Source: Niebla homalea | Lineage: Eukaryota; Ascomycota; Lecanoromycetes; Lecanorales; Ramalinaceae | NCBI GenBank assembly: GCA_019925105.1 | Contig: JAHGAU010000007.1 | Span: forward strand, 1,798,001 to 1,862,000 | Direction: 5' to 3' | DNA: 64,000 bases | In this document: in pieces, positions 46,974-57,855 of the stretch | Layout of the letters: every line of letters starts with the position of its first letter | Position numbering within the stretch: the stretch's first letter is position 1 | Made by a program: the position numbers and the translations under genes | The notes under the pieces: model-generated | What the model was told of the DNA's origin: nothing | The model's database searches: none | The model's input: the letters and a program-made list of their open reading frames with translations, nothing else

Positions 46974-47827
46974 GTTGACTGAGTTGAAGGTGTGTCCGAA
47001 GGATGCTCGCAATACTGGGAATGGATTTGTCTGAAGTCTGCAGCATCACTGGCAAGACAAGGATCCCTTATATAGCAGGCTCTGCGCAGCGACATGTTGG
47101 TCGTATTTAATCCCACGCCTAGTCCACGGAGTTTGTGGCTCGGAGACAAAGCTATCATCGTGACACACGATAATTCTCTCTCCGTACCCTGCCGTTGTTA
47201 CTGGCCAGATGAATGGAATTGGTGTGCAGTCGACAAGAAAAAGTGCTTTCTTGAGGCGCCTGAATTCTTCGGGAGAATCTTGTGCGAGAATGACGTCGGA
47301 AATCCCGGACTTTTCCGGGCGGACTTGATCTAAATCCGGCTTGGCATGCCTCGTCCATCCATCACAACGCTCGGCTTTCGAGTGGCAGATTGGCAGATCG
47401 TCACATTATCCCACAACCCTATATCAGAGAAGTCAGATTCATCTGACGCGTTATTGTCCGAGGATTGACTCGGCACAAGCATCCCTGGGCTCAGAGATAC
47501 ACGATGACAAGGCAGACAATGGATGATGTCAAGTTCGTGCAAGATGCTAGCGGCCCTTTCACTGATAAGTATGGACTCTATGGGTATTGTGGGTCAATCT
47601 GGGGATCTCAAAAAGAGTTACTTCACTTTCGGCGAGTCGCAGAGTCTCTCAAGTGGAGGGCAGGTTGAGCTCCTCAAGCTCTGTGCATCATTCGCTTTGA
47701 CGGAATTGCCTCAAGATCACTCGAAATAGCTACAACAACATAGAGGCCATTGACGGCGAGCAATTGTACGCTATTGCGCAGCGTCCAGCTTTACTCGATG
47801 GATCAACTCGTATATCTGAACATATTC
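46974..47827. other. intergenic between SDR and alcohol dehydrogenase
   Basis: SDR promoter at the left end; no other gene seen. Confidence 0.5.
47067..47075 (-). promoter_or_regulatory. TATA box of the SDR gene
   Basis: CTATATAAG on the minus strand, about 95 nt upstream of the ATG at 46973. Confidence 0.55.
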
Positions 47828-49171
47828 TCAAAATGCAATGATTGGCTTTATGACCTACGGAACAGTCAGTCACTTATCCCTAATGCCACATCACCACATC
47901 TGAGACGCGACAACTCACAGTCCCAGTCTCTATGTCACGCAAAGCCTGCTCTAGCTCTGTGAGAGGATAAACTTTGCACAACCTCTCAATGGGAAAGTGT
48001 CCCGTACGATGAAGCTCCATGAGTCTGGGGATGAACTATATGGATCATCAGTCCCTCCATCCATCCAAGGAGAATTCATGGGATGAATACCTCCTTCTTT
48101 TCTGAGTCTCCCTCTGTGATGGCGGTATAGGTCTTGTTCGCCACCAGAAACGCCAATGGATCGACTTGAATCTTCTTTGCCGGAGGTGGTATCCCAACCG
48201 TTGCTGCTACTCCTCTTGGCCCAACACTCTCAATCAGCATCTCGATGACCGAGTAGACACCCGTACAGTCGATTGCATAATCAGCTCCACTCCCTGTAAG
48301 CCTTCGAATGGTTTCCAGAGCTTTGTGATCAGTCTTCGAATTGATGACATGGGTAGCCCCAAGATCTTGCGCTAACTTAAGACGCTCGTCGAACAAGTCT
48401 ATGCTGATGATCTGCTTGACTCCAGCGTACTTGGCCGCCATCACAGCTGTGAGACCGACACTACCGATCCCGCAGATGACGACCGATTGGTCCGGGGATG
48501 GCTTCAACACATTGAGGATCGTTCCCGCGCCAGTCTGGAAGCCGCAGCCCAGGGGAGCATATACACCCAGTTTATCCGGATACGCACATTTCACCACACA
48601 CTTCTCATTCACGATGGACATTCGAGAGAACGACGACTGGCCATAGTATTGGCTTCGCACGGACCTTCCATCCGCTACCCTCTTCCCTGGCGTGCTGCCG
48701 TCTGGTCTAATGGCGCTGTGATTGATCTTTCCGTGTTTGTGGCAGTATGCCGGGTGGCCTGAAATGCATTCTTTGCAGTCCCCGCAATGGTTGTAAGAGA
48801 GAAGGACGGGGTCGCCCTCGTGGATGGACTTGTCGCGCACCTGTGATCCGATCTTGCGGACAATGCCGGCGCCTTCGTGACCGAGTACAGCGGGGAACTC
48901 GATGTTTGGAAGGAGGCCTTGCTGTACCACGATGTCCTTAGAAAGTAAGCCTTATGTCGATGATACAAGGTTCGTGGATGCGATTTACTGTATGGCATAG
49001 GCCAGAGTATTTCATCTCCACTAGCAACTCATCTGCCCGAACTTCGTCCAGCTCGATCTCCGTCAACATGAAGTTGCCATTTGGCTCGTTGACCACGAGC
49101 GCCTTTGTACGCAAGGGGAAATGAAGTGACGATGCGGTCGTCGTTGCAGAGGCTTGGCTCATCGCGCTCAT
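47828..49171 (-). CDS. zinc-containing alcohol dehydrogenase (MDR, aryl-alcohol dehydrogenase type)
   Basis: Oxidises alcohols with NAD(P)+. Exons (minus) 49171-48989, 48936-48091, 48035-47919 and 47854-47828, with introns of 52, 55 and 64 nt; 390 aa. Catalytic-zinc ligands: Cys in YSGLCHT, then GHEGAG; structural-zinc lobe CGDCKECISGHPAYC. Cofactor loop VICGIGSVGLTAV followed by SIDLFDERL, whose Asp favours NAD. The last exons supply FIPRLMELHRTGHFPIERL, the helix PLTELEQALRDIETG and the tiny terminal exon VIKPIIAF, the normal family end. Two in-frame ATGs (49171 and 49162) are possible starts; the first was used. Confidence 0.93.
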
Positions 49172-50537
49172 ATTGCACACACTGGAGGGTCTCCTGATTT
49201 CATTGCTACGATTGTACCGTAGTGAAGCATGTTTCGGCAATCTCACTTGAAATAAGGGGCATGATTCAGCTTGAAGGTTGTCATTCGAAGTCGTGTGGCG
49301 ACTTACAGCTTTGGTGGACGCGTGTGCTTCGCGCAATAAGGGTCAATAGTATGTTGGAGCGTGACATTGCCGGCTGAACTGTAGCTGAGTCGATGTGCAC
49401 AGTGCTACATTTAGAATTGCAGCATTCATGCCCTGCGACGCGTAGTGGGCGGATTGAGAGATTCCTGACCGAGACCTTCCAATCCTTCCAGGAATCCTTT
49501 GGCGACAGCGGGGCAACGCACGTCATATCGCATATGCAAGTATATCTCGTGCCCAGGTCTCCACATCCTTACTCAGACGATTCATGCGCAGAATGCAACC
49601 ATCCACCCGTTCTTCATGTCGTCGTTAGCCAGGGTATGCCGTTTTGCCAGCAACCAGCAACAAGGCCATCGCGCCATGTAAGTCCTCCAATCCTGGCTTA
49701 CTGCCTCCAGATAAGCGCATACTTCTGACACCAACACAGCCTCGTGCGACCGTCAGGGAGAAAGGCACAGCATTCTATCTTTAGAAAGAGACAGCATCGT
49801 GAGCATACATCATTCCAAATTCAAAGCTTACGAGTTCAAGTGGCAAAGCAGAGGTGTCTAGGGAAGCATTGAGATGGGCATTAATGATCGCAATCAGAGC
49901 TTTGATGGATGAACAAGACCTGGTGAGATGCGACCGTATTGAGTGCTTCCGGGCGAAATATACTAAATCACGACCACGAGATGGCCGGACTCTGACGCTA
50001 AGATGAGACATTGATGCTTGAGGAGCGCTGCAACGATCTCCTCGGTCACTATGAGGATCCGATGGGCTGTAGTCACGTAGCCCTGTTCCAGCCATTCAGG
50101 TGCGTTGCACATTGGGCGAAGTACATATCTGGATCAGCATTTATGAATAGCCCTGTCAAAACAGTGCCCCTACTCCGGGTGGCCAAACGCGACCGTGAGA
50201 GGTCTCCCGGGATAGAAGCTGGAGTTCCGAGCAATTCACGGTCAGCAGACGGTCTCAAGTAAATATCTGTCCCGAAGGCGATGGAAGTGCGCTACAACAA
50301 TGACTAGTTTTATATGCTTGGTGGGCAAACAGCGGCGAAAAGCAAGTGGGCGATATTTGGCTCCTTCTGGCACAGCACACCAGCTACAGGATACGGCTCA
50401 ATAAGTGGAAAGTACGTGGCTCGACTCTGTGACATGAAAAGCATGAAGATGGCAGCATCGCTACAAAGCTCCAAATCAATTCACAGGCTTGCAGAAAACG
50501 TAAGAGATCACATTGTTGCAGCGTTTGAAGTCATGAA
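49172..50537. other. intergenic before the 50.5-64 kb cluster
   Basis: No gene seen. It separates ordinary metabolic genes from the unusual cluster and is where a left boundary of any mobile element would be sought; no terminal repeat recognised by eye. Confidence 0.45.
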
Positions 50538-52126
50538 TTAACTTGCGCTGGTTCTATCAAGCTCTAGCTCAAAACAGATGCGCCTACGCATAAACTTCAT
50601 ATCCTCCTGCCCAAAGGTATCGACAGGCCAGCCCATTATCAAGCAGCGGGCCTCACATAAAACGAAGACGCCGCAGTCTGAGGCATTGCCCTGTCTTTGC
50701 TGCTCTGGCTCATTGATGGTCAGGATCTGATCGCATCTGAAACCCCAGGCCCTCTTCAGATATCTTTCAATCTCTGCCCATTGGACACGGAATTTTTCCA
50801 GGTAGCCAGAGAGACCAGAAAACCAATCTAGACTCCACTCAGCTCCACCCCAGGAGAGGTGAGCAAGGCCCCAATGATTTCCATCGAGATGAATAGGAAA
50901 GAGGTGGTGATGCGTCTCCCCAAACTGTGCCTGGGGATAACCGCGAGGCGGCCATACTCCTGGCCATTCGGACCCCACTGAGGTCCTCAGGTACAGGTAT
51001 GAAGGCCATGCCTGCCATTCAGGAGCGCTTTTTGACGCAGGACCATTGTCTGGCTGCCCGTTTTTCAAAGAGCAAAAAAAGGCCAGATGAGGATCAATGA
51101 CTGTGTCACTAAGCCAATCACCTGATACCAACTCTGCAAAGTCCTTGAGCGTGGTCAAACCAGCATCTCTGGACCTGGCCTTTGTATCTTGAAATGCAAG
51201 GATGCGGCTTTCAGAGGCATCGAAAATCAATGTGCTCATGATTTCGTCCTTGGATTGCCCCAATTGCTCGGGCTGGACCGTGTCATGCGCATGACTCATG
51301 CCCTGTGGCTGCTTATGTGCTTCTTTGCCTTGCTTCTGCCCTTTGTCAGGACGTACTTGCTGCTTGGCCATGCCCGGTTTCTTGGGCTGAATTTGGGCTT
51401 TACGAGCCTTTTTGCTAGGCAACTCTGCCTCGTCATCATCAAGCTTACGTCCTTTGTCAGGATGTGCTTCCAGATGAGCGATGCCAGCTTCTAAGCGCTG
51501 CATCCTGGCTCTGAGAGTCCTGGGTTCTATACGTGTTTGCTCTGATAGGCCTTGTGCCCGCGCATATCTATTGTAGCGATCAAGGTTCTGGTAGAATTGA
51601 TCACATACCCTCATCTCATTCAAGCCCGTGGATTGTTCACGAGGCCAATTGGGATACTGAGAATCATTGGGGAACAGTCTGCCAAACATTGCGTGAGCAG
51701 CGTCGAGAGCGACCGTGAATGAACTTATCGTGCTGCCTGTTGCATGCATGTAGAGGTCATTCTTCTGTACCTCCTGGCAGGCAATCTGTACAGAGTAGAA
51801 GGCCCCGACGAGGTCTGGGTCTTCTGTCTGGTCTGGTGATCCCGCCTCTGTGTATGCCTTCACCATACGAACACTCAGATGCTTGAGGCCGAGCTTGATG
51901 TGAGGTGCCATGACCTTCAGTCGATCCAAGCGTCCACCATTGTCGCCTTCTCCGACCACAAAATTGTACCAATCATTCACAGCCCTAGATTCGGATCAGA
52001 TGGAGCACTGCGACAGACGTTCGGGGCGGTCATGACTTACAGCCATGTCTTGAGAACGCTTTCCTCCCGGCTGACCACCCTGTAGGGTTCTGGCAATGGG
52101 AGCTTGCTTATCAACGCTTTCGACAT
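50538..52126 (-). CDS. Ulp1-type (peptidase C48) cysteine protease-like protein
   Basis: Exons (minus) 52126-52041 and 51984-50538; 56-nt intron 51985-52040; 510 aa. The exon 1 start MSKALISKLPLPEPYRVVSR is inferred because the long exon 2 frame has only a GTG at its head. The N-terminal 250 residues are helical and unassigned; residues about 205-270 are a Lys/Gln-rich linker. The C-terminal 230 residues carry the C48 signature: SGDWLSDTVID, His399 in GNHWGLAHL, Asp415 in WSLDWFSG, Gln460 and Cys466 in QGNASDCGVFVL, so all four catalytic residues are present. Ulp1 enzymes remove SUMO or related modifiers; C48 domains also occur in many eukaryotic transposons. Divergent from the chromodomain gene with 406 nt between starts. 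Confidence 0.88.
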
Positions 52127-52364
52127 TGTGAGGCTTGACGTGTGATGATGAACAGGTATTATAGTGTGTAGAGCTTGATGACAAATAGGTAGTCTATGGC
52201 GCTTGATGATGAGGTTGCAATGTGCTTGAGGCTGAAGGTTGGATGAAGATCTTGGATTGTTGAGTCGACCATGGAAACAGATGGAAAGGTGATCATCCCG
52301 CATTCGGTACTAAAGACCAAATGTGGAAGGACAAATTCAATAGTTTCAACGCGTACCAAGGTGA

Positions 52365-52374
52365 TATATATTTA
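52365..52374 (+). promoter_or_regulatory. TATA-like element in the divergent Ulp1/chromodomain promoter
   Basis: TATATATTTA about 160 nt before the chromodomain-gene ATG (52533) and about 240 nt from the Ulp1-like ATG (52126), in a shared 406-nt region. Confidence 0.4.
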
Positions 52375-52532
52375 GCGTGATAGCAGAGAATTCCCCCCAA
52401 AATTCCTTCTCTCCATCTCCAAGATCTTCCACCCATCTCTCGACTATCTGAATATCAACGACTCACGTCAATTAAATACTGCAGAAGTATCATTTCATCT
52501 TCAGAGAGAGAGAGGCAGCCTTGTGAGAAAGT

Positions 52533-53981
52533 ATGCCTCAAAATTCCAAGCGTACGACGTCCACTGGCAAGCATCCTGAATGGAGGCAAGACCGCAATGC
52601 TCCTTACAAGAAGGCAGCTCGGAAAGCCACAGAGACGATCAAACACAAGGATTGGTATATCATCTTGAGCAGCATGAAGACGTGTGCTGAAGCACAGTTG
52701 AATGACGGCCAAGGATTGGAGACAATCTGGACGTCAGATGCCGTGACGCAGCACGCAGACAAGAGATGCTGCACAATGCGCTGTATGGGCGATCCAGCAA
52801 ATCTGCAGATTGCTATTGGGCTGTACTCTGGCCCGGGAAAGCCTTTCAATGAGCTGCTCTTCGAGGAAGAGATCAGAGAAGGCGGTTATGCCTCCATAGG
52901 CGTCATGGCCTATGAATTCACTCAGCGGCTACGAATCACCTGCCATAAGACAGACCCAGCGTCGAAAGACACCGTCTGGGAGGTGTCGTTCCTGATGGAA
53001 TCGGCAACCGAGGTGGGTCGGTGCAAGAAAGGTTTGAGGCGATTGATGAACATAGCCTCCAAAATGCCCGAACACTTGATCTTCTACAAGAACTTTGTCA
53101 ATCGACAAGTCGGAGAAGACGGCCCTTTTGACGCTGGAACGTGACAACGGCTTCACTGTCACATTTGGCGGGTTCCTGGGCACGCCAGAAGGCAGGCGGC
53201 TCATTGGTAAATCGCTTCCCAGCGATCCTCCCGCCATCATGACCAGGCCATGTGGAGCCTCGCAGAAAAAATCGAGTGCTTGGGAGCAGGCCAGTGAGCA
53301 AGCTGACAGTGAGCCGACCAGGCCGCTTACCAGAGCCCAGAAGAGGGCCGACGAGAAGGCCCGCAAGGTGGCAAGAAAACAGAACAAGAAGGACAGGAAC
53401 ACGATTCCTCGCCATCTGCAGGTGACGAAGAGGCTGACAAAGCCTCCGACTCTCATGCAAGCGATGGTGAGCTGGAACTGTTCCAAGATCAGGCGGCTGA
53501 GCAAGCTACCATGACCTCTCCATCTGCAGGTAACGAAGAGGCTGACAAAGCCTCCGACTCTCATGCAAGCGATGGTAAATCGGAACTGTTCGTAGATCAG
53601 GGGGCTGAATAAGCCATCATGATCGACGATGGGAGCTCCTCCCTTGGGCCCAGCTCAGCTGACGAAGCTGAGCAGTGGGACTCGGAAGAGGAGTTTGAAG
53701 TCGAGTCTCTGGGGGACCATCGAGTCCTCAATAATGTTACCGAGTACCTTGTCAATTGGTCCGATCAAGGAGGAAGATCGTGGGCGCCTACCTGGGAGCC
53801 TGCTAGTAAGAATGCACCTGAAGCTATCGGGGCATATTACAGAGCGAATCCCACTACCGCAGCTGCGCTGACAAGGCGTAACCTTGAAAAAAGGGGCAGC
53901 TGTCGTCGATCGGAACGCCTTCACACTGTCCCGAAGAGGGGCACCAAGGTCGTCCGACGCCGTGGCCGAGGTGGCTCCTAG
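52533..53981 (+). pseudogene. chromodomain protein with novel N-terminal domain; nonsense and frame breaks
   Basis: Begins at ATG 52533 with an unassigned about 190-residue globular domain (WYIILSSMKTCAEAQL, NLQIAIGLYSG, EVSFLMESATEVGRCKKGLR). The coding trace then shifts by one frame near 53095-53140 (TLERDNGFTVTFGGFLGTPE, followed by a basic helix ending VARKQNKK), shifts back near 53395, and enters an acidic Ser/Asp repeat made of a 108-nt duplication. In the second copy a CAA present in the first copy is TAA (53610-53612). Past that stop, in the same frame, is a chromodomain (EFEVESLGDHR, EYLVNWSDQGG, TWEP) and an Arg/Gly-rich basic tail ending at 53981. Chromodomains bind methylated histone tails. 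The pieces are collinear and look like one former gene; an alternative is two transcripts, the second starting at the ATG at 53619. Confidence 0.72.
53412..53627 (+). repeat. 108-nt in-frame tandem duplication
   Basis: Copies 53412-53519 and 53520-53627, 36 codons each, encoding SAGDEEADKASDSHASDG-type acidic sequence. Differences between copies are mostly C/T or G/A, including the CAA to TAA change. Confidence 0.9.
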
Positions 53982-56900
53982 GCTTGCAATGCCAGATCTG
54001 TTTCTTCTGTGGTTGATAGCCTGATTCAAATGAGACATCGGTTGCTTGCTTATGCTCCTTCCATGTGTATCTGCATTACCGTTCGTTCGACTGCGCTGTT
54101 TCATCCAAGTATTCTTCCCCGTGCTCTACTGCAAACGGTGGAGGGAGCTTCTGGAATGCCTTGCAATGCAGTCTGATTCATGCTGATACCCGTTCTGAGG
54201 AGCTCCGACTTCATTTGGCTACTAATGTTCAGCACTGCAGTCTGATCTGCCACGCCCATCACTTCCCACAGGCTAATCTATGTAAATACCGCTGGCAGCC
54301 TCTTTCTTCCCGCCTGAATATGATCGTTTCTCAAAAATAGCTCAGTGTCTATCATTGTGCTTGCTTATGGACTCATGGGAGCAAAAGCTACATGCAGACG
54401 ACTTTCGGATTGAAACCCCCCAGGGATTTCCATCTGCGCGCTCTGGATCTACCAAGCATCAAGAGGACATCCCAACCGTGGTGACGAGCGACTTCAGAGA
54501 AACAATCCATCGAAACAATGCATCGCCAGTACACCAAAGACGAGTAAGAAGCGTGCCAGGAAGATCGAGACTTGAAGCGAACCTTGCTGGCAATTGTTCG
54601 GCAACACCACACCTCCGTCGATCACATCCTGGCAGCCAATGGGTAAACCTTGACCAGCGAAGCATACTCCTAACGGCACATTTTCTGGGAAATTGGGAGA
54701 CTGGCAATGAGTAGAGTGGTACTTTGCTGGTTCAGTCGACCTGGGGGCTCTGCAAACTCATCCCAAGCTCTTCTCGTGACAAAACACCATATCAAATCTT
54801 CACCCACCTGCTCAAAAGGTTCGGAGTCCAGCCCGTCGTGCCGGACCCTTTGCTTGTAAGTCATGATTGATGGACGTGAAGAATCAGCGTGGGCTCTTCT
54901 CGCTCTACGGAGGCGGGACTACTGCCGCACCGAGAAACTGCACGGATGTGTCAAAGCCAGAGTCTACCAGAGGAACGTTTCCGATGCGCGATGCGCTGGG
55001 CGAGGATGATGAGCATTGACTGGCGATAGTATTTCTTGATATTCTTTGCCGTGACATGGATGGCAAATATACAATATATGCTCATACGGCAACCTCAACC
55101 CGGCTTTGACAGGTTCAGCCGTATAGTGTGTTACCAGTCGAGAATGAGTGCCTTGCAAAGCATTTACATGACAGCCCCTGCCGTCGAGCAATCATCCGCC
55201 GCATAAGATGACAGACGTCCGCATTTGTTCTGACAGACCAGCGGCATGCGAAGCTCCCTCGAACAAGGATACAGCAAGGTAGTAAGCCATCTGCCCGGGC
55301 GAAAGGAGGTCTTGATGCCCAAGTATTCGTGGACAGAAGAAATCTCGAAGTACCATCGGATGCTTAAAAGCAGCGGGGCGATGAACTAAGGAGGACTGCC
55401 AAGGGTGTGTCGATCGATGGTTGACCGGTGTCAAACATCAACTGGAGGCTCTACTGGTGCCGTACGGGGCTATCGCGGAGGTCCGAGTGACCCGAGTTTG
55501 CGATCTGAGTACAGTGACAGCGCCCCAAGATCCCAATGGTGGGCTGAGCTGCTGACATTCCGGGAGATTCAAAGCGGGAAAGACCCTGGCCGTCCCTCAA
55601 GCCAAGAGAGATGGAACTCAAGCTCAAAGAGACGGAAATAATATCCTGTGAGTAGAGGGTAGCCAGGCAAAGAGTGTTGAGTAGAGTGCAGGCCACGAAG
55701 AAGCCAAAATTTTCAGCCTTTCATGACCCGCCCTCTTCTCTATGAAAGTGTCGCGGACTATTGGGCCTCCGTACGACCATCGAGCGCAACGGAGGATCAT
55801 GCCAGTCATGTTGGTTGTCACTGTGCATTCGAGCTTCTCAAGCTCTCAAAGTAGATCGTCGCCTTGGTCTGTCCTCCGTGTCGCACGACGAGTCCTTTCC
55901 CCGCAAACAATAAATATTCAAGGAAAGAGGTTGGCGCGCAATTGAAAATCTACAAGGAAAGAGCGAGTTTATACTGAAGTGCCAGGCGGAAGTTTACTTG
56001 TCGGCGAGTGAAGCTGGTGGCAAGAGCGACAAGCCCGCAGACCTGCTAGTGGTCGGCCTTCCAGCCTTTTATTGCCCAAGCATCCACGGCTTTCATCCAC
56101 CAACTTGAGCGTCATACACTTCTCGACTCGATACCAAAAGTACAGCATGGAGAACTGTCCCCAAAAAGCTCGAAGCGCGTGGCTTCATTTCGCAGTCACC
56201 TCTTGTTGAGACGCAGTCGCACCGATCCGATCCAGAAGACGACCCAAGCCAGCCTGGCATGTCAAGATTTCTACATGACGCACCCTCCTGAGTGGCACTT
56301 GAAATGTCCGGCTTCACAAGATATGACAAGTACAGAGGGAACGAGTTGCTGGAGTGTAAAGGGTAAGGGAAAGCCGTCCGCCGTCCGCCCCGAAGTCAGG
56401 CAGGACGTAGGAGTAGGCACTCCAGAAGCATCCGAGACGCCAAGGGAGGTCTGTGAGATGACAAGTTCATCTGAGCGATGGACAACATTGAATTGCACAA
56501 GCGGCCTTAGGTCGGTCGGAGAGCCTGACCGGCGAATCTGAATGGCTCACCGACGGGCAGCGCAAAGCCTTCACGGTACTTGGTCCTAGGGCAGTGAGCC
56601 TGAAGAACAGCCTGCAAGAGCCCAAGAGTGGAATGACCACAATCCACCGAAGCAGGCTCAGCGATATACCGACTGCTTGTATGAGGCGCGCAAAGGCTCT
56701 CAGCCTGCTCAAGCGGCCGAGTCTTGTAGGCTCTACAAGAACTCAACTCCGGTGACAAAATTACAGCCTCGTTGGAAACAAATCTCTTTGAACCTGCAGC
56801 CTCTTGCGCAACTGCAAAGTATCGCTGCAAGGCACTTCATTGGGATCCTGCTGCAGTGCGCTCGAGCCTGATATGATTGGTTGCATTCACGGGCGTCTCG

Positions 56901-57414
56901 TCAGCTCATGCTGCACAATCTTTTTTGAGCGGTAGGGTTGGTATATTTCTTCAAATAGGAAGACTCTGCCCGGGGTGCTGCCTAGTGGAATAGCCAGCGA
57001 AGTCTTCGGACAGGTGCTTGTTGAGGTTCGAATCCTCACACCCCACAATCATGGTACAATTTTCCCCCTCTTTCACAGATTCAAAATCTTAGAGATTGGC
57101 CGCTACTGGTCTACGTGCTGACTTACTGGTCATACATCGGCGCGCATAATGACAGACGCAAGCTGTGGGTAGATGGAATGACCCGAAATGATTCCGCGGC
57201 GTCTCTCTCACAAGTGCCTGACGGGCAAAGGCCTAAAGGTGATTGGGAGACTGGGCAAGAACGACACCCTCCGAGGATGAAGGGATTGCATTTATTGCAT
57301 TTGTCGTAGTGCCCCATGGTTGTGCAGCCATTACGTTTCATTAATTCGCGGAAACAAGGTTGTCAAGCGAAACGGATTGCAAGTTGATGAACACAGAACT
57401 AACATTGATTGTAA
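53982..57414. other. long gene-free stretch inside the cluster
   Basis: No protein gene recognised on either strand over 3.4 kb, apart from a tRNA-like sequence at 56971-57046. Possible site of decayed cargo. Confidence 0.45.
56971..57046 (+). tRNA. tRNA-like or pseudo-tRNA sequence (anticodon not assignable)
   Basis: An A-box-like TGCCTAGTGG and a perfect B-box-like GAGGTTCGAATCCTC are 40 nt apart. The ends CGGGGTG and CACCCCA can pair at six of seven positions, and the T stem TGAGG/CCTCA is perfect. The D arm and anticodon arm do not fold normally; instead there is a GTC-TTCG-GAC hairpin. Most likely a decayed tRNA or tRNA-derived element. Confidence 0.3.
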
Positions 57415-57855
57415 ATGTTACTACTGCAAGAAGCTCCAGCCTTTTCAAGCTCGCCAGAGGTCATTCACGATATTCTTCTGAATCTTCAAGGACCTTTAGA
57501 CTTCGTCAGTCTCGGTCTTCATGACGATCTCGTGTTACTACTGCAAGAAGCTCCAGCCTTTTCAAGCTCGCCAGAGGTCATTCACGATATCCTTTTGAAT
57601 CTTCAAGGACCTTTAGACTTCGTCAGTCTCGGTCTTCATGACGATCTCGTGTTACTACTGCAAGAAGCTCCAGCCTTTTCAAGCTCGCCAGAGGTCATTC
57701 ACGATATCCTTTTGAATCTTCAAGGACCTTTAGACTTCGTCAGTCTCGGTCTTCATGACGATCTCGTGATCACCGACCAGCCCACTTCAAGCATTTTCTC
57801 ACAATTTCCTGGTCAGGCCTTTGAAGGCCATGTCCACTTTGAATTGTGTGCCTGA
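57415..57855 (+). CDS. possible small repeat protein (146 aa), doubtful
   Basis: ATG at the first base before the 117-bp triplication, then three almost identical 39-residue units (LLLQEAPAFSSSPEVIHDIL...) and a 27-residue tail that overlaps the 3' end of the AAA gene on the opposite strand. The unit length is a multiple of three, the frame stays open through all copies, and the composition looks helical, but no promoter or homologue is known to me. It may simply be a minisatellite in the AAA 3' region. Confidence 0.3.
   Translation: MLLLQEAPAFSSSPEVIHDILLNLQGPLDFVSLGLHDDLVLLLQEAPAFSSSPEVIHDILLNLQGPLDFVSLGLHDDLVLLLQEAPAFSSSPEVIHDILLNLQGPLDFVSLGLHDDLVITDQPTSSIFSQFPGQAFEGHVHFELCA
57417..57767 (+). 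repeat. three tandem copies of a 117-bp unit
   Basis: Copies at 57417-57533, 57534-57650 and 57651-57767. Copies 2 and 3 look identical; copy 1 differs at two positions (ATTCTTCTG versus ATCCTTTTG). The array ends just before the AAA stop codon, which is on the minus strand at 57770. Confidence 0.95.

Noticed and set aside
52929..53564. 211-codon minus-strand ORF with repeated MRVGGFVSLFVTCRWRG units
   Set aside because: Antisense of the chromodomain gene; its repeats are just the 108-nt duplication read backwards.
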